A stretch of 6,475 nt of DNA from NCBI GenBank assembly GCA_030589715.1, contig JAUUVE010000123.1, positions 1 to 6,475 of the forward strand, in the 5' to 3' direction. Numbering within the stretch: the stretch's first letter is position 1; every line of letters starts with the position of its first letter. This stretch comes from Desulfobacteraceae bacterium (GTDB lineage: Bacteria; Desulfobacterota; DSM-4660; Desulfatiglandales; Desulfatiglandaceae). The notes under the pieces were generated by a model. It saw only the letters and a list, made by a program, of their open reading frames with translations, searched no databases and was not told the DNA's origin. Shown in pieces: positions 1-6,042 of the stretch. The position numbers were made by a program, and so were the translations under genes.

Positions 1-1407
1 CTGGTCTTTCACCTTCGGCCCAATGTCCGATTTCATGACGGCCATGTCTTCGACGCCCATGATGTCGAGTTTACATATAAAGCAATTATGAACCCAAAGA
101 ACCTATCTCCAAGGATTGCTGACTATGAGCCGGTCAGGTCAGTAAAGGTGATTGATCCCCTGACTGTCAGAATGGTTTACAAGAGGCTTTATTCTCCTGC
201 ACTCGGCACATGGGGCATGGGGATACTGCCGGAGCACATGCTCAACAAACAGACCCTCAGAAAGGAGGCCATCAGGCTCGGGAAGGACCCCGATACGTTT
301 TCCCTAAGACAGAGCTCCTTCAATCGCCACCCCATGGGTTGCGGCCCCTTTGTCTTTCGAGAATGGAAGTCTGACCAGTTTATCATCCTGGATCGCTTTG
401 AGGATTACTGGGAAGGCCCCCCAAGCTATGAGCGCTATATGTTTCGGATAGTCCCTGATCTCTTGACCCAGGAGATGGAATTCTACGCAGGTACCCTGGA
501 CAGTTACGATGTCCAGCCACACCAGGTAAAACGTCTGAAGACAGATCCCAGATTCCAGAGTTTTTCGGGAACCTCTTTCGGTTATTCCTATATAGGTTAT
601 AACATGCGCCGAAAGCCCTTTGATGATCCCAGAGTGCGCACTGCCTTGAGCATGGCAATAAACGTGGACAAGATAATCGAATACGTGCTCTATGGGCAGG
701 GGGAACGGATCACCGGTCCCTTTGTAAAGCAGACCGATTATTACGACCACAAGATCAAACCGATCCCCTATGATCCCGGAGGTGCCTTGAAGTTGTTAGA
801 GGAGGCAGGCTGGATACGCAACGGGGATGGCTGGCTTGAAAAAGACGGAAAAAGACTCGATTTTACCCTTATTACCAACAGCGGTAATGATACCCGGAAA
901 GCAATCCTGGCAATCGCTCAGGACGCCTGGAAACAGATAGGTATCGATGTCCGCACCGACATCCTTGAGTGGTCTGTCTTTATCCAGGAACGGGTAAACA
1001 AATTGGATTTCGACGTCTTGATCCTTGGCTGGCGTATGGGCATCGAACCCGATCTCTATCAGATCTGGCATTCCAGTCAGACCCATCTACATCAACTCAA
1101 TTTTGTCGACTTCAAAAACAAAGAGGCAGACGATCTAATAATCAAGATCAGGCAAGAATATGACCATAAAAGGCAGGTTGAATACTGCCACAGGCTCCAT
1201 GAAATTATTGCACAGGAGCAACCTTATACCTTTCTATATGTGGGAAAGTGGACGGCCGTACTGGACAAACGGATTGTGATAAGGGAACTGGACGACGACG
1301 GCAGCATGCTCTACAGAAAGATCAAGCCCACCAAGACTGGGAATTATTCATTTCATTTCAACAAATGGATAAAGATCCCGGAGATGCCTGAATTTGCAAT
1401 TGATTGA
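1..1407 (+). CDS. Dipeptide/oligopeptide ABC transporter substrate-binding protein, family 5 (5' partial)
   Basis: This is the periplasmic ligand-capturing component of the importer encoded downstream. The reading frame is open from base 1, so the start, signal peptide and roughly the first 80-90 residues lie outside the window; 468 residues remain. An internal ATG at 88 is not the start, because the family-typical stretch FHDGHVFDAHDVEFTYKA lies upstream of it in frame. Further SBP_bac_5 landmarks are the GCGPFVFREW strand and nearby DYW (about residues 113-137 of the visible part), FDDPRVRTALSMAINVDKI (about 207-225), and LGWRMGIEPDLYQIWHSSQ (about 342-360), which lies in the ligand-binding region of related proteins. 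The C-terminal KPTKTGNYSFHFNKW is also family-like. Two stop codons (TGA, TAG) end the gene, 102 nt before dppB. Peptides are the likeliest ligand, but family 5 proteins also bind nickel chelates, heme and sugars, so specificity is open. Confidence 0.93.
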   Translation: MVFHLRPNVRFHDGHVFDAHDVEFTYKAIMNPKNLSPRIADYEPVRSVKVIDPLTVRMVYKRLYSPALGTWGMGILPEHMLNKQTLRKEAIRLGKDPDTFSLRQSSFNRHPMGCGPFVFREWKSDQFIILDRFEDYWEGPPSYERYMFRIVPDLLTQEMEFYAGTLDSYDVQPHQVKRLKTDPRFQSFSGTSFGYSYIGYNMRRKPFDDPRVRTALSMAINVDKIIEYVLYGQGERITGPFVKQTDYYDHKIKPIPYDPGGALKLLEEAGWIRNGDGWLEKDGKRLDFTLITNSGNDTRKAILAIAQDAWKQIGIDVRTDILEWSVFIQERVNKLDFDVLILGWRMGIEPDLYQIWHSSQTHLHQLNFVDFKNKEADDLIIKIRQEYDHKRQVEYCHRLHEIIAQEQPYTFLYVGKWTAVLDKRIVIRELDDDGSMLYRKIKPTKTGNYSFHFNKWIKIPEMPEFAID

Positions 1408-1460
1408 TAGCCAAGCGGTTACATGATCAGGCTTTACAGGTTGCATCGAGCTTTTTTGAT

Positions 1461-1495
1461 CTTCAACTTATAACCCGCAACCCATAACTGCCAGC
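1461..1495 (+). repeat. Degenerate 7-nt tandem repeat, five units, between the binding-protein gene and dppB
   Basis: Five consecutive heptads begin at 1461, 1468, 1475, 1482 and 1489. Four end in AAC and the last in AGC, giving a consensus near NNNYAAC. The array fills most of the gap just before the dppB ribosome binding site. The same period and similar unit ends recur before dppC at 2540-2567. The periodicity is seen directly; its function is unknown. Confidence 0.6.
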
Positions 1496-1496
1496 T

Positions 1497-1501
1497 AAAG
1501 G
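1497..1501 (+). promoter_or_regulatory. Ribosome binding site for dppB
   Basis: AAAGG lies 8 nt before the ATG at 1510. It fixes this start, directly after the heptad array. Confidence 0.55.
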
Positions 1502-1509
1502 TATTACAT

Positions 1510-2469
1510 ATGTTATCATTTATCGGAAGGAGCATCATACAGAAGATTATCACCCTCTTCTTTGTCTCAATAATTTCCTTTCTGATCATCCACCTTGCCC
1601 CAGGAGAACCGAGCCAGATAGACCCCCTCAACCCCAAGTTCACACCGGAAATACTGGAGAGGTTTCGCAAGGAGTTCCACCTGGATAAGCCCTTGTATGT
1701 CCAGTACCTCCTTTTCTATAGAGGTCTCTTCACGGGGGAGACCGTATCGTGGAAGGATAATCAGCCGGTGCTCAAAAAAATATGGGAGCGGTTCTTGAAC
1801 AGCCTGCCCCTCTTCATCGTCGGCACGATCCTGACCTGGACCCTTGCCTTTCCGGTGGGGATACGTTCGGCCATCTTCAGAGGGGGATTCTATGATCGGA
1901 GCGCCACATTTATCTCCTATCTGTTGATATCCGTACCGGGGTTTTTTGTGGCCTATGTCCTCATTATCCTTGTGGTAACCAATCTCCACGTGCCGGTGTT
2001 TGGCATGGAAACCTTTGGCTTCGAAGCGGCATCCTGGCCCCATAGGTTCATGGATCGGGTCTGGCACCTGTTGCTCCCATCTGCACTGGGGGCCACCGGG
2101 GGGATAGCGGTCCTTTCCAGGTATGTGCGGAGTCAGATTCTCGAGGTGGAAGGCCAGGATTATGTGCGCACCGCAAAGGCCAAGGGGCTACCTCCGGAAA
2201 AGGTCCATTACAAACATGCCCTGAGAAATGCCCTGCTGCCCTTTGTAACCATGTTCGGCCTGATCCTGCCTGGTCTTATAGGCGGATCGGTTATTATCGA
2301 ATCGATCTTTTCCTGGCCGGGGATGGGGAGGATGGCCTATGAGGCAATTCTGGCAAGGGACTATCCCATAATCCTGACAGTCAACTTCATTTCCGCAGTG
2401 CTGGTCCTGGCCGGCACCTTTGTCTCTGATCTCCTTTATCTGGTTGTGGACCCAAGGATACGGCTGTGA
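1510..2469 (+). CDS. dppB: DppB-like peptide ABC transporter permease
   Basis: This is one half of the inner-membrane channel of the importer. Its 319 residues are normal for the DppB/OppB family. Hydrophobic stretches suitable as membrane spans lie near residues 9-29, 100-120, 135-157, 187-203, 241-267 and 286-313, giving the usual six. A periplasmic region after span 1 contains the family-typical LDKPLYVQYLLFYRGLFTG (about 58-76). The cytoplasmic EAA coupling loop, which docks onto the ATPases, is clear at about 218-243 (YVRTAKAKGLPPEKV followed by HALRNALLP). The ESIFSWPGMGRM motif (264-275) and the C-terminal VDPRIRL are hallmarks of the family. The gene lies 102 nt after the binding protein and 86 nt before dppC, in the canonical order. 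The B rather than C assignment rests on operon position and these motifs. Dpp versus Opp naming is by resemblance only. Confidence 0.95.
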   Translation: MLSFIGRSIIQKIITLFFVSIISFLIIHLAPGEPSQIDPLNPKFTPEILERFRKEFHLDKPLYVQYLLFYRGLFTGETVSWKDNQPVLKKIWERFLNSLPLFIVGTILTWTLAFPVGIRSAIFRGGFYDRSATFISYLLISVPGFFVAYVLIILVVTNLHVPVFGMETFGFEAASWPHRFMDRVWHLLLPSALGATGGIAVLSRYVRSQILEVEGQDYVRTAKAKGLPPEKVHYKHALRNALLPFVTMFGLILPGLIGGSVIIESIFSWPGMGRMAYEAILARDYPIILTVNFISAVLVLAGTFVSDLLYLVVDPRIRL

Positions 2470-2470
2470 C

Positions 2471-2484
2471 GATTGTCGATTGTC
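2471..2484 (+). repeat. Perfect heptanucleotide duplication after dppB
   Basis: GATTGTC occurs twice in tandem (2471-2477 and 2478-2484), starting one base after the dppB stop codon. It is another 7-nt periodic element in an operon gap, with a unit sequence different from the AAC-ending arrays. Confidence 0.5.
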
Positions 2485-2491
2485 GGAGCGA

Positions 2492-2518
2492 AGCGGAGAT
2501 CCCGCTGAAAGCGGGGAT
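2492..2518 (+). other. Hairpin with a competing alternative stem in the dppB-dppC gap
   Basis: CCCGCT (2501-2506) can pair with AGCGGG (2510-2515) around a 3-nt loop. A slightly longer version pairs ATCCCGC with GCGGGGAT with one bulged G. An upstream AGCGG (2492-2496) can instead pair with the same CCGCT (2502-2506). No T-run follows, so it is not a rho-independent terminator. It could stabilise or tune the mRNA between the permease genes, or be a relic of a dispersed repeat. Confidence 0.4.
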
Positions 2519-2539
2519 GATTGAGAAGTGATGAACATG

Positions 2540-2567
2540 CAGGAACTAATAACCAATGACCAATAGC
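2540..2567 (+). repeat. Degenerate 7-nt tandem repeat, four units, overlapping the dppC start
   Basis: Heptads start at 2540, 2547, 2554 and 2561 and end in AAC, AAC, GAC and AGC. These are the same period and unit ends as the array at 1461-1495. The last two units begin with CAAT. The dppC start codon (2556-2558) lies inside the third unit, so the repeat also encodes the first residues of the protein. Confidence 0.55.
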
Positions 2568-3695
2568 CAAGAGACGTTAGAAGGGCCCCTGGCCCCAAGA
2601 CAGACAAGGCTGCAGGAATTCTGGCGGCTGTTCAGGCAAAACAGGCTTGCCATTTTGGGGCTTGTCTTCTTTGTCCTTTTCTTCATAACTGCACTCACAG
2701 GTCTTATCCTCACCTCAGGCCATGACCCGCTCTTTGACCCTGCCCTGATCCGCTTACAGGAAAAGCTGCTACCCCCCTTTTCAAGACCAAACCCCAATAC
2801 CTTAAGCCCTGACGAGTTTCCTACCTTAGGGCTTTACCTCCTTGGGACGGAGAATCTTGGGCGGGATGGATTTGCTCGAATGTTGCAGGGGGCCTGGGTT
2901 TCCCTGACCGTGGGATTCGTGGCAGTCGGGATCTCGCTCCTTGTGGGTATATTCATGGGGGGGATTGCAGGTCATTTTGGCCAAAATCATATCAGGGTAG
3001 GTGACATCCTTTTGGCCTGTCTTCTCCTTGCCGGGGGATTATTTATTGTTATTGGATATGTCTATCCGGGGTTCATAATTATTGCCATAGCCCTTGTCTG
3101 TGCCATTGGTCGTCTTACCTCAAGGATAAACCCTACATCAATATGGTCAGCCATAGTAAATAGAGCGGCCATTTCTGTTGACACCCTAATAATGCGAATT
3201 GTCGACATCATGCTTTGTTTCCCAAGCTTTTTCCTGATACTGACTGTAGTAGCCCTTCTCCCTGCAAGCATTTACAATATCATGATCGTAATCGGGCTGA
3301 CCAGCTGGATGGGTGCTACGCGCTTTGTCCGCGCTGAATTTCTCTCCCTCAGAGAACAGGATTTCGTGACCGCAGCAAGGGCACTCGGGGTACGCAATTT
3401 CCGGATTATCTTTCGGCACATGATGCCAAATGCCATTGCACCGGTCCTGGTATCCGCCACAATCGGTATTGCCACCGCCATCTTGACAGAGGCTGGCCTG
3501 AGTTTTCTTGGCTTCGGGGTCCCGCCCCCGCACGCCACCTGGGGCAATATCCTCTCAGATGGCAAACGTTTCATATTTGATGCGCCCTGGCTTACGTTTG
3601 TCCCGGGTATCGCTATATTGATTGTGGTCCTTTCCTTTAACCTGTTCGGTGAGGGTCTGAGGGATGCCCTGAATCCGAAGCTCAGGGAGAGATAG
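2556..3695 (+). CDS. dppC: DppC-like peptide ABC transporter permease with an extra two-span insertion
   Basis: This is the second half of the membrane channel. The family core is plain: an N-terminal cytoplasmic stretch and first span (about 31-53), LLGTENLGRDGFARMLQGAWVSL split across 95-117, then LVGIFMGGIAGHFG (129-142). It resumes at SVDTLIMRIVDIMLCFPS (207-224), followed by the EAA loop (about 262-296, core AARALGVRNFRIIFRHMMPN), LSFLGFGVPPPHATWG (315-330) and the C-terminal GLRDALNPKLR. At 379 residues it is about 80 longer than typical DppC. Much of the excess is residues 144-206, which separate two motifs normally adjacent and contain two extra hydrophobic stretches (about 149-168 and 170-186). 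An even number of added spans would keep the topology. The ATG at 2556 is chosen because upstream ATGs at 2531 and 2537 are out of frame; AGGA at 2541-2544 is a modest ribosome binding site 11 nt away. Confidence 0.94.
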   Translation: MTNSQETLEGPLAPRQTRLQEFWRLFRQNRLAILGLVFFVLFFITALTGLILTSGHDPLFDPALIRLQEKLLPPFSRPNPNTLSPDEFPTLGLYLLGTENLGRDGFARMLQGAWVSLTVGFVAVGISLLVGIFMGGIAGHFGQNHIRVGDILLACLLLAGGLFIVIGYVYPGFIIIAIALVCAIGRLTSRINPTSIWSAIVNRAAISVDTLIMRIVDIMLCFPSFFLILTVVALLPASIYNIMIVIGLTSWMGATRFVRAEFLSLREQDFVTAARALGVRNFRIIFRHMMPNAIAPVLVSATIGIATAILTEAGLSFLGFGVPPPHATWGNILSDGKRFIFDAPWLTFVPGIAILIVVLSFNLFGEGLRDALNPKLRER

Positions 3696-3700
3696 AAGGC

Positions 3701-4681
3701 ATGAACAAACCTCTCCTTTCGGTCCAGGACCTGAAGGTCCATTTCCATAGCAACGGCAGGATCGCGCGTGCCGTTGACGGGGTAAGCTTTGATGTCGGAC
3801 CCGGGGAGACAATCTGCCTGGTTGGAGAGTCGGGGTGCGGAAAGACCGTTTCGGCCCTTACCATACTCGGCCTCGTCCCAATTCCGCCCGGGAAAATCGC
3901 GGGTGGCAAGGTCCTCTTCAAAGGGAAAGACCTCCTTGATCTGGGCGAAGAGGAGATGCAGAAGATCCGCGGGAACCGGATCTCCATGGTCTTCCAGGAA
4001 CCCCTGACATCTCTGAATCCGGTCTTCACCATAGGAGACCAGATCGGGGAGGCCATCAAGATTCATAAACAGGTTGAATCCGCAGAGTTACGCAAGAGGT
4101 GTATTAAACTACTAAAGGATACAGGGATTCCCTCCCCGGAAGATAGGCTTAATGATTACCCTCACCAGCTCAGCGGCGGGCAGAGACAGCGGGTCTTGAT
4201 CGCAATGGCCCTGGCGTGCAATCCCGAGCTGGTTATTGCCGATGAACCCACAACCGCACTTGATGTGACCATACAGGCCCAAATCCTCCGCCTGTTCGAA
4301 TCGCTGCAGGAAAGCGGGTCCATGTCCGTCCTGTATATCACCCATGACCTGGGGGTGGTAGCCAATATCGCCGATCGAGTCTATGTCATGTATGCCGGCA
4401 CTATCGCCGAGCAGGGAAATACCATTCAGATCTTTAACGACCCTCGCCATCCTTACACCCAGGGGCTCTTGGCCTCCCTTCCAAGCCGCTCCAAGAGGGG
4501 GAAAAGGTTACACAGTATACCGGGGGCTGTGCCGAATCCCGCCCACAAACCCAGCGGGTGCCCCTTCCATCCCAGGTGCCAATTCAGCATCGAGAGCTGC
4601 CAGGGCCGCTTCCCTGAGATGTGTGATTATGGCAACGGGCATTTCAGCCGCTGCCCGGTATTGTACGAAAAATGGGAATAA
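3701..4681 (+). CDS. dppD: DppD-like peptide ABC transporter ATP-binding protein
   Basis: This cytoplasmic ATPase of 326 residues couples ATP hydrolysis to import. All nucleotide-binding motifs are intact: Walker A GESGCGKT (42-49), Q-loop glutamine 99, signature LSGGQ (157-161), Walker B LVIADEP (177-183, catalytic E182), D-loop ALD (186-188) and switch histidine 215. The C-terminal oligopeptide/dipeptide transporter domain begins around HPYTQGLLAS (249-259) and contains C287, C293, C300 and C318, with an extra C308. In characterised DppD/OppD proteins, cysteines of this domain bind a [4Fe-4S] cluster; here that is inferred from spacing. The gene follows dppC by only 5 nt, so coupled translation is likely. 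GGGAG at 3685-3689 or GAAGG at 3695-3699 may act as the ribosome binding site. The D assignment rests on being first of the two ATPases and having the full cysteine set. Confidence 0.95.
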   Translation: MNKPLLSVQDLKVHFHSNGRIARAVDGVSFDVGPGETICLVGESGCGKTVSALTILGLVPIPPGKIAGGKVLFKGKDLLDLGEEEMQKIRGNRISMVFQEPLTSLNPVFTIGDQIGEAIKIHKQVESAELRKRCIKLLKDTGIPSPEDRLNDYPHQLSGGQRQRVLIAMALACNPELVIADEPTTALDVTIQAQILRLFESLQESGSMSVLYITHDLGVVANIADRVYVMYAGTIAEQGNTIQIFNDPRHPYTQGLLASLPSRSKRGKRLHSIPGAVPNPAHKPSGCPFHPRCQFSIESCQGRFPEMCDYGNGHFSRCPVLYEKWE

Positions 4682-4713
4682 ACGCCTTATGATTTCTTTT
4701 TCTTTCACAGAGA

Positions 4714-5724
4714 ATGGACATGTCTGCAGGATCAGCCAAAGCTAGCCTGGGAAACGACCAGGTCACCCTCAAGGTCGAAGGCCTTAAGAAATATTTCCCT
4801 GTGCACAGGGGTTTTCTTCAGCGGGTGTCAGGGTGGGTAAAGGCCGTTGACGGTGTGGACTTTGAGGTACTGCAGGGAAAGACACTGGGGCTGGTGGGCG
4901 AAAGTGGGTGTGGAAAATCTACGGTGGCCCGACTTATCCTGAGGCTCCTGGAACCCGATGGTGGAAGGGTAATCTATCGAGGTAGCGATATTACCAGATT
5001 GTCCGAGAAGGAGATGAAGCCCTTGCGAAAAGAGATGCAGATCGTGTTTCAGGACCCCTTTGGGTCGCTCAATCCCCGCATGACCGTTGGCCAGTCCATT
5101 GAAGAGGGGCTCAGGATCCTGGGTATGCCCAGGCCGCAACGCAAAGAACGTACCCGGGAATTGCTTGAAATGGTAGGCATATCAGGGAGTAATGCGGACA
5201 GGTACCCCCATGAGTTCAGCGGGGGCCAGCGTCAGCGCATCGGTGTGGCCCGTGCCCTGAGTGTGGAGCCCTCTCTGATCATCTGCGATGAGCCGATCTC
5301 GGCCCTGGATGTCTCTATCCAGGCACAGATTATCAACCTCCTGGAAGACCTCCGGGAGCAACTCGGGCTCAGCTATATCTTTATATCCCATGATCTCAAT
5401 GTGGTGAGCTACCTAAGTGATAGGGTGGCGGTCATGTATCTGGGTCACATAATGGAATACGCAAGCGCCGATGAACTCTTTGAAAATCCCCTCCACCCTT
5501 ACACCCTGGCATTGCTCTCGGCAGTGCCCGTAGCGAAACCTGGGCAGGATGTGGAGATAAAGTCCCTTGGTGGCGATGTCCCGAGCCCTTTGGACCCGCC
5601 CCCCGGGTGCAAATTTCAGGGCAGGGGCCCCCTGGTAGAGGAACGATGCCGGCTCGAGGAAGTTGATTTTTGGGAACCCGGAGGGGGCCACCAGGTCCGA
5701 TGCTGGAAAGTTGGAGAGGGCTAA
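4714..5724 (+). CDS. dppF: DppF-like peptide ABC transporter ATP-binding protein
   Basis: This is the second ATPase, expected to pair with the DppD-like protein; its 336 residues are normal for DppF/OppF. Motifs are intact: Walker A GESGCGKST (62-70), Q113, signature FSGGQ (168-172), Walker B LIICDEP (188-194, E193), D-loop ALD (197-199) and H226. The insertion before Walker A typical of F subunits (YFPVHRGFLQRVSGWVKAVD, 27-46) supports F over D. The C-terminal domain is recognisable (HPYTLALLSAVP, then PPPGCKF), but the second conserved cysteine is a glycine: GCKFQGRGP where DppD has GCPFHPRC. C299, C312 and C330 remain. The start is ATG 4714 or ATG 4720; an in-frame TGA at 4690 excludes anything earlier. 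The upstream sequence is pyrimidine-rich with only a weak purine patch (AGAGA), so translation may depend on dppD, 32 nt upstream. No terminator is visible after the stop. Confidence 0.95.
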   Translation: MDMSAGSAKASLGNDQVTLKVEGLKKYFPVHRGFLQRVSGWVKAVDGVDFEVLQGKTLGLVGESGCGKSTVARLILRLLEPDGGRVIYRGSDITRLSEKEMKPLRKEMQIVFQDPFGSLNPRMTVGQSIEEGLRILGMPRPQRKERTRELLEMVGISGSNADRYPHEFSGGQRQRIGVARALSVEPSLIICDEPISALDVSIQAQIINLLEDLREQLGLSYIFISHDLNVVSYLSDRVAVMYLGHIMEYASADELFENPLHPYTLALLSAVPVAKPGQDVEIKSLGGDVPSPLDPPPGCKFQGRGPLVEERCRLEEVDFWEPGGGHQVRCWKVGEG

Positions 5725-5729
5725 GCCAC

Positions 5730-5758
5730 AATTTTCCCTTGACTTATTAGCGAAAATT
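5730..5758 (+). repeat. Inverted repeat AATTTTC/GAAAATT spanning the tRNA promoter -35 region
   Basis: AATTTTC (5730-5736) and GAAAATT (5752-5758) are perfect 7-bp inverted copies separated by 15 nt. They bracket the putative -35 box. The stem would be AT-rich and weak as a hairpin, so a protein-binding site is as plausible as a structure. It may also be chance. Confidence 0.35.
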
Positions 5759-5767
5759 AGGCAGTAT
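5739..5767 (+). promoter_or_regulatory. Putative sigma70 promoter of the tRNA unit
   Basis: TTGACT (5739-5744) matches five of six -35 consensus bases. After a 17-nt spacer, CAGTAT (5762-5767) keeps the key A and final AT of the -10 box. Initiation would fall just before the first tRNA base at 5778. It lies in the 53-nt gap after dppF. Confidence 0.55.
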
Positions 5768-5777
5768 TCAAAGTTAC

Positions 5778-5851
5778 TGGGGGATCGTATAGGGGTAATA
5801 CGGCGGGTTCTGGCCCCGTTAACCGAGGTTCGAATCCTCGTCCCCCAGCCA
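5778..5851 (+). tRNA. tRNA-Gln (anticodon CUG)
   Basis: A complete cloverleaf can be folded by eye. The acceptor stem TGGGGGA (5778-5784) pairs perfectly with TCCCCCA (5841-5847). The D stem is GTAT/ATAC (5787-5790, 5798-5801). The anticodon stem GCGGG/CCCGT (5803-5807, 5815-5819) encloses a loop with anticodon CTG at 5810-5812. The variable loop has 4 nt. The T arm is CGAGG, loop TTCGAAT, CCTCG (5824-5840). Discriminator G5848 and an encoded CCA (5849-5851) complete it. U1-A72 and G73 are typical of bacterial glutamine tRNA. It would decode CAG only, so a UUG isoacceptor should exist elsewhere. Confidence 0.95.
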
Positions 5852-5860
5852 TTGAGCACA

Positions 5861-5947
5861 GTAAGCAGTAAGGAGTATACAGTAAGCAGCAGTGGATCGC
5901 GAATCTGACTGGTTCTTACTACTTACCGCATAGTGCATACTCCTTAC
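5861..5947 (+). repeat. Two opposed heptad arrays forming an imperfect palindrome in the tRNA spacer
   Basis: On the plus strand, heptads of consensus GTAAGNA start at 5861, 5868, 5875 and 5882. On the minus strand the same family occupies 5947 back to 5913 in five units. The strongest pairing is GTAAGGAGTATAC (5868-5880) with GCATACTCCTTAC (5935-5947), 12 of 13 complementary. The minus-strand arm appears to carry one extra heptad. In a tRNA-Gln/tRNA-Glu transcript it could fold into a long irregular hairpin between the two tRNAs. Confidence 0.65.
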
Positions 5948-5957
5948 TTGTTTGCAG

Positions 5958-6033
5958 GGTCCCATCGTCTAGCGGTCTAGGATATCGGCCTCTCACGCCG
6001 GAGACACGGGTTCGATTCCCGTTGGGACTACCA
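5958..6033 (+). tRNA. tRNA-Glu (anticodon CUC)
   Basis: The acceptor stem GGTCCCA (5958-5964) pairs with TGGGACT (6023-6029), with a G-U wobble at 1-72. The D arm GTCT...GGAT (5967-5983) matches the usual glutamate tRNA layout. The anticodon stem TCGGC/GCCGG (5985-5989, 5997-6001) holds anticodon CTC at 5992-5994. The T arm is ACGGG, loop TTCGATT, CCCGT (6006-6022). Discriminator A6030 and encoded CCA (6031-6033) end the gene. It would read GAG only. It probably shares the transcript of tRNA-Gln, 106 nt upstream, as no convincing separate promoter is visible. Sequence after its 3' end has features of an integration boundary. Confidence 0.95.
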
Positions 6034-6042
6034 AGTAATATC

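Noticed and set aside
304..750. Minus-strand 148-codon frame opposite the binding-protein gene
   Set aside because: It lacks protein-like features and mirrors a strongly supported family 5 gene on the other strand.
88..1407. ATG at 88 as the true start of the binding protein
   Set aside because: Conserved family sequence continues in the same frame upstream to the window edge, so the gene is 5' truncated by the window.
1417..1446. GGTTACAT/GGTTGCAT direct repeat as an operator
   Set aside because: A single imperfect 8-bp pair with no promoter nearby is too weak to annotate.
1424..1460. T-run at 1452-1457 with GATCA/TGATC as a terminator after the binding-protein gene
   Set aside because: The pairing is only 5 bp, the loop is long and the T-run lies inside it, so no convincing terminator hairpin forms.
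2531..2539. ATG codons at 2531 and 2537 as dppC starts
   Set aside because: Both are out of frame with the permease.
3272..4066. Long minus-strand open frame (264 codons) across dppC and dppD
   Set aside because: It lies opposite two well-supported genes, has no recognisable domain and no ribosome binding site, so it is a shadow frame.
5413..5859. Minus-strand frame spanning the dppF end, promoter and tRNA-Gln
   Set aside because: It runs through a tRNA gene and an intact coding region and is explained as a shadow.
5861..5947. CRISPR array in the tRNA spacer
   Set aside because: Units are 7 nt with no spacers and occur in opposed orientation; no cas genes are seen.
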